64,000 nucleotides of DNA from Megachile rotundata (lineage: Eukaryota > Arthropoda > Insecta > Hymenoptera > Megachilidae): NCBI RefSeq assembly GCF_050947335.1, contig NW_027473524.1, positions 186,001 through 250,000 on the forward strand, in the 5' to 3' direction. The notes below the pieces were generated by a model, which worked only from the letters and a program-made list of their open reading frames with translations, made no database searches and was not told where the DNA came from. The position numbers and the translations under genes are program-made. Positions within the stretch are counted from its first letter, which is position 1; each line of letters opens with the position of its first letter. Positions 58,774 to 64,000 of this stretch are shown here, piece by piece.

Positions 58774-61700
58774 CTATTATCAATCTAACTCATATTATTA
58801 GCCATATTATGCTTATATGATCGATAGAACGACAATTACTATACTCATTCCTCTTATTATTATCAATCTAACTCATATTATTAGCCATATTATGCTTATA
58901 TGATCGTCAGAACGACAATTACTCTCCTTATTATTCTTACCATTATCAATCTAACTCATATTATTGGCCATATTATGTAGATATGATCGATAGAACGACA
59001 ATTACTATACTCATTACTCTTATTATTATCAATCTAACTCATATTATTAGCCATATTATGCTTATATGATCGATAGAACGACAATTACTATACTTATTAC
59101 TCTTATTATTATCAATCTAACTCGTATCATTAGCCATATTATGCTTGAATGATCGATAGAACAACAATTACTATACTTATTACTCTTATTATGATGAATC
59201 TAACTCATATTATTAACCATATTATGCAGATATGATCGATAGAACGAGAATTACTATACTCATTACTCTTATTATTATCAATCTAACTCATATTATTAGC
59301 CATATTATGCTTATATGATCGACAGAACGACAATTACTATACTTATTACACTTACTATTATCAATCTAACTCATATTATTAGCCATATTATGCTTATATG
59401 ATCGACAGAACGACAATTACTATACTAATTACACTCACTGTTATCAATATAACTCATATTACTAACCATATTATGCAAATGTGATCGATAGTACGACAAT
59501 CACTATACTTATTACTCTTATTATTATCAACCTAACTCATATTATCAGCCATATTATGCTTAAATGATCGTTAGAACGACAATTACTATACTTATTACTC
59601 TTATTATTATGAATCTAACTCATATTATTAACCATATTATGCAGATATGATCGATAGAACGAGAATTACTATACTCATTACTCTTATTATTATCAATCTA
59701 ACTCATATTATTAGCCATATTATGCCTATATGATCGACAGAACGACAATTACTATACTTATTACACTTACTATTATCAATCTAACTCATATTATTAGCCA
59801 TATTATGCTTATATGATCGATAGAACGACAATTACTATACTTATCATTCTTATTTTCAGCAACCTAACTCATATTAGTAGCCATATTATGCTTAAATGAT
59901 CGATAGAACGACAATTACTATACTTATTACTCTTATTATTATCAATCTAACTCATATTATTAACCATATTATGCTAATATGATCGATAAAACGACAATTA
60001 CTATACTTATTGCACTCACTGTTATCAATCTAACTCATATTATTAGCCATATTATGCTTATATGATCGACAGAACGACAATTACTATACTTATTACACTT
60101 ACTATTATCAATCTAACTCATATTATTAGCCATATTATGCTTATATGCTCGATAGAACGACAATTACTGTACTTATTACACTCACTATTATCAACCTAAC
60201 TCATATTATTAGCCATATTATGCTTATATGATCGATGGAACGACAATTACTATACTTATTATTCTTATTTTTATCAACCTAACTCATGTTATTAGCCATA
60301 TTATGCTTAAATGATCGATAGAACGCCAATTACTATACTTATTATTCTTATTTTTATCAACCTATCTCATATTATTAGCCATATTATGCTGAAATGATCG
60401 ATAGAACGACAATTACTATTCTTATTACTCTTATTATTATCAATCTAACTCATATTATTAAAAATATTATGCAGATATTATCGATAGGACGACATTTCTA
60501 TACCTATTACTCTTATTATTATCAACCTAACTCATATTATTAGCCTTATTATGCTTATATGATCGATAGAACGACAATTACTATACTTATTATTCTTATT
60601 ATTATCAATCTAACTCATATTATTAGCCATATTATGCTTGAATGATCGATAGAACAACAATTACTATACTTATTACTCTTATTATTATCAATCTAACTCA
60701 TATTATTAGCCATACTATGCTTATATGATCGACAGAACGACAATTACTATACTTATTACACTAACTGTTATCAATCTAACTCATATTATTAACGATATTA
60801 TGCAAATGTGATCGATAGTACGACAATCACTATACTTATTACTCTTATTATTATCAACCTAACTCATATTATCAGCCATATTATGCTTAAATGATCGATA
60901 GAACGACAATTACTATACTTATTATTCTTATTTTTATCAACCTAACTCATATTATTAGCCATATTATGCTTAAATGATCGATGGAACGACAATTACTATA
61001 CTTATTATTCTTATTTTTATCAACCTAACTCATGTCATTAGCCATATTATGCTTAAATGATCGATAGAACGACAATTACTATACTCATTACTCTTATTAT
61101 TATCAATCTAACTCATATTATTAGCCATATTATGCTTATATGATCGATAGAACGACAATTACTATACTCATTCCTCTTATTATTATCAATCTAACTCATA
61201 TTATTAGCCATATTATGCTTATATGATCGTCAGAACGACAATTACTCTCCTTATTATTCTTACCATTATCAATCTAACTCATATTATTAGCCATATTATG
61301 TAGATATGATCGATAGAACGACAATTACTATACTCATTACTCTTATTATTATCAATCTAACTCATATTATTAGCCATATTATGCTTATATGATCGATAGA
61401 ACGACAATTACTATACTTATTACTCTTATTATTATCAATCTAACTCGTATCATTAGCCATATTATGCTTGAATGATCGATAGAACAACAATTACTATACT
61501 TATTACTCTTATTATGATGAATCTAACTCATATTATTAACCATATTATGCAGATATGATCGATAGAACGAGAATTACTATACTCATTACTCTTATTATTA
61601 TCAATCTAACTCATATTATTAGCCATATTATGCTTATATGATCGACAGAACGACAATTACTATACTTATTACACTTACTATTATCAATCTAACTCATATT

Positions 61701-63419
61701 ATTAGCCATATTATGCTTATATGATCGACAGAACGACAATTACTATACTAATTACACTCACTGTTATCAATATAACTCATATTACTAACCATATTATGCA
61801 AATGTGATCGATAGTACGACAATCACTATACTTATTACTCTTATTATTATCAACCTAACTCATATTATCAGCCATATTATGCTTAAATGATCGTTAGAAC
61901 GACAATTACTATACTTATTACTCTTATTATTATGAATCTAACTCATATTATTAACCATATTATGCAGATATGATCGATAGAACGAGAATTACTATACTCA
62001 TTACTCTTATTATTATCAATCTAACTCATATTATTAGCCATATTATGCCTATATGATCGACAGAACGACAATTACTATACTTATTACACTTACTATTATC
62101 AATCTAACTCATATTATTAGCCATATTATGCTTATATGATCGATAGAACGACAATTACTATACTTATCATTCTTATTTTCAGCAACCTAACTCATATTAG
62201 TAGCCATATTATGCTTAAATGATCGATAGAACGACAATTACTATACTTATTACTCTTATTATTATCAATCTAACTCATATTATTAACCATATTATGCTAA
62301 TATGATCGATAAAACGACAATTACTATACTTATTGCACTCACTATTATCAATCTAACTCATATTATTAGCCATATTATGCTTATATGATCGACAGAACGA
62401 CAATTACTATACTTATTACACTTACTATTATCAATCTAACTCATATTATTAGCCATATTATGCTTATATGCTCGATAGAACGACAATTACTGTACTTATT
62501 ACACTCACTATTATCAACCTAACTCATATTATTAGCCATATTATGCTTATATGATCGATGGAACGACAATTACTATACTTATTATTCTTATTTTTATCAA
62601 CCTAACTCATGTTATTAGCCATATTATGCTTAAATGATCGATAGAACGCCAATTACTATACTTATTATTCTTATTTTTATCAACCTATCTCATATTATTA
62701 GCCATATTATGCTGAAATGATCGATAGAACGACAATTACTATTCTTATTACTCTTATTATTATCAATCTAACTCATATTATTAAAAATATTATGCAGATA
62801 TTATCGATAGGACGACATTTCTATACCTATTACTCTTATTATTATCAACCTAACTCATATTATTAGCCTTATTATGCTTATATGATCGATAGAACGACAA
62901 TTACTATACTTATTATTCTTATTATTATCAATCTAACTCATATTATTAGCCATATTATGCTTGAATGATCGATAGAACAACAATTACTATACTTATTACT
63001 CTTATTATTATCAATCTAACTCATATTATTAGCCATACTATGCTTATATGATCGACAGAACGACAATTACTATACTTATTACACTCACTGTTATCAATCT
63101 AACTCATATTATTAACGATATTATGCAAATGTGATCGATAGTACGACAATCACTATACTTATTACTCTTATTATTATCAACCTAACTCATATTATCAGCC
63201 ATATTATGCTTAAATGATCGATAGAACGACAATTACTATACTTATTATTCTTATTTTTATCAACCTAACTCATATTATTAGCCATATTATGCTTAAATGA
63301 TCGATGGAACGACAATTACTATACTTATTATTCTTATTTTTATCAACCTAACTCATGTCATTAGCCATATTATGCTTAAATGATCGATAGAACGACAATT
63401 ACTATACTCATTACTCTTA
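58774..63419 (-). repeat. 28-monomer HOR, two copies of 2323 bp
   Basis: Copy 1 is about 58774-61096 and copy 2 about 61097-63419, with residual match to about 63472. Each has 27 monomers of 83 bp and one of 82 bp (27 x 83 + 82 = 2323). Marker pairs at exactly 2323 bp: actctccttattattc at 58921/61244, ctcgtatcattagcc at 59121/61444, ttagaacgac at 59571/61894 and gcagatattatcgatagg at 60471/62794. Point differences are sparse, for example ttattggccat (near 58963) versus ttattagccat, and actgttatc (near 60018) versus actattatc. Confidence 0.88.
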
Positions 63420-64000
63420 TTATTATCAATCTAACTCATATTATTAGCCATATTATGCTTATATGATCGATAGAACGTCAATTACTATACTCATTACTCT
63501 TATTATTATCAATCTAACTCATATTATTAGCCATATTATGCTTATATGATCGATAGAACGACAATTACTATACTTATTATTCTTATTTTTATCAACCTAA
63601 CTCATATTATTAGCCATATTATGCGTATATGATCGATAGAACGACAATTACTATACTTATTACTCTTATTATTATCAATCTAACTTCTATTATTAGCCAT
63701 ATTATGCTTAAATGATCGATAGAACGACAATTACTATACTTATTACTCTTATTATTATCAATCTAACTCATATTATTAAAAATATTATACAGATATGATC
63801 GATAGGACGACATTTCTATACCTATTACTCATATTATTATCAACCTAACTCATATTATTAGCCATATTATGCTTATATGATCGATGGAACGACAATTACT
63901 ATACTTATTATTCCTATTTTTATCAACCTAACTCATGTTATTAGCCATATTATGCTTAAATGATCGATAGAACGACAATTACTATACTTATTATTCTTAT
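63420..64000 (-). repeat. Satellite tail to the window edge
   Basis: About seven minus-oriented monomers after the second 2323-bp copy, including an 82-bp unit (attt at 63812) and a gaacgtcaattac variant near 63474 also seen near 58662. The array continues past the window edge, with no sign of ending. Confidence 0.8.

Larger units (their letters stand above)
39678..64000 (-). repeat. 83-bp satellite array, right (minus-oriented) block
   Basis: About 290 monomers of the same family as the left block, on the minus strand: read on +, units run ctatacttattactc ... atcaatctaactcat ... gatcgatagaacgac. The period is 83 bp with regular 82-bp and occasional 92-bp variants. It is a distinct subfamily. 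It lacks the taatactaagagtagtga type that is common on the left, and has its own variants: ttacactcactgttatc, tcaacctaactc, gatcgacagaacg (which removes the ATCGAT site), gatcgtcagaacg and attattaaaaatattatg. It shows more indels and more heterogeneity than the left block. Its four GC-rich inserts are annotated separately. No coding capacity is seen. Confidence 0.97.

Noticed and set aside
39678..64000. Perfect inverted repeat (giant palindrome) of the left array
   Set aside because: The right block is reversed but consists of different variant monomers and HOR lengths (1595, 1494, 2323), so it is not a fold-back copy of the left block (43-mer HOR).
1..64000. Telomeric or rDNA spacer repeat
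   Set aside because: The unit has no TTAGGG-type motif, and no rRNA sequence occurs anywhere in the window.

Overview
The window is non-coding satellite DNA from end to end. It is built from an AT-rich 83-bp monomer (a typical unit is about 28% GC) repeated head to tail roughly 760 times. I see no supportable protein gene, rRNA, tRNA or CRISPR locus. Because 83 is not a multiple of 3, the reading frame shifts at each unit and every frame soon meets a stop. This is the signature of eukaryotic heterochromatin (centromeric, pericentromeric, subtelomeric or sex-chromosome type) in a long-read scaffold. I cannot name the species. No telomere motif or unique flank is present to place the array.

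Layout. (1) Bases 1-39577: monomers on the + strand, beginning gtatagtaattgtcg. They are almost free of indels: after 475 units the register has moved by a net single base, matching three one-base indels that I located. Within this array is a clear 43-monomer higher-order repeat (HOR) of 3569 bp, present three times in tandem (2574-13282), then a partial, more diverged fourth copy. From about 15.5 to 39.6 kb the same variant monomers are reshuffled into nested duplications with periods of 9, 10, 11, 25, 26, 71 and 73 monomers. (2) Bases 39578-39677: exactly 100 N, a scaffold gap. (3) Bases 39678-64000: the same 83-bp family on the opposite strand. It is a different and more heterogeneous subfamily, with 82-bp and 92-bp monomers and its own HORs of 1595 bp (41.0-44.2 kb), about 1494 bp (47.0-50.0 kb) and 2323 bp (58.8-63.4 kb).

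The only non-satellite DNA is a 55-nt GC-rich core with a 22-29 nt poly-T (poly-A on the minus strand), flanked by a target-site duplication of up to 14 bp. It occurs four times (near 44.4, 46.5, 51.2 and 53.4 kb) with the same junctions. This fits one short retroposed insertion, later copied along with the satellite. The window is thus a record of satellite evolution by unequal exchange or conversion, carrying one retroposon tag, one change of subfamily and one change of orientation across an unsequenced gap.
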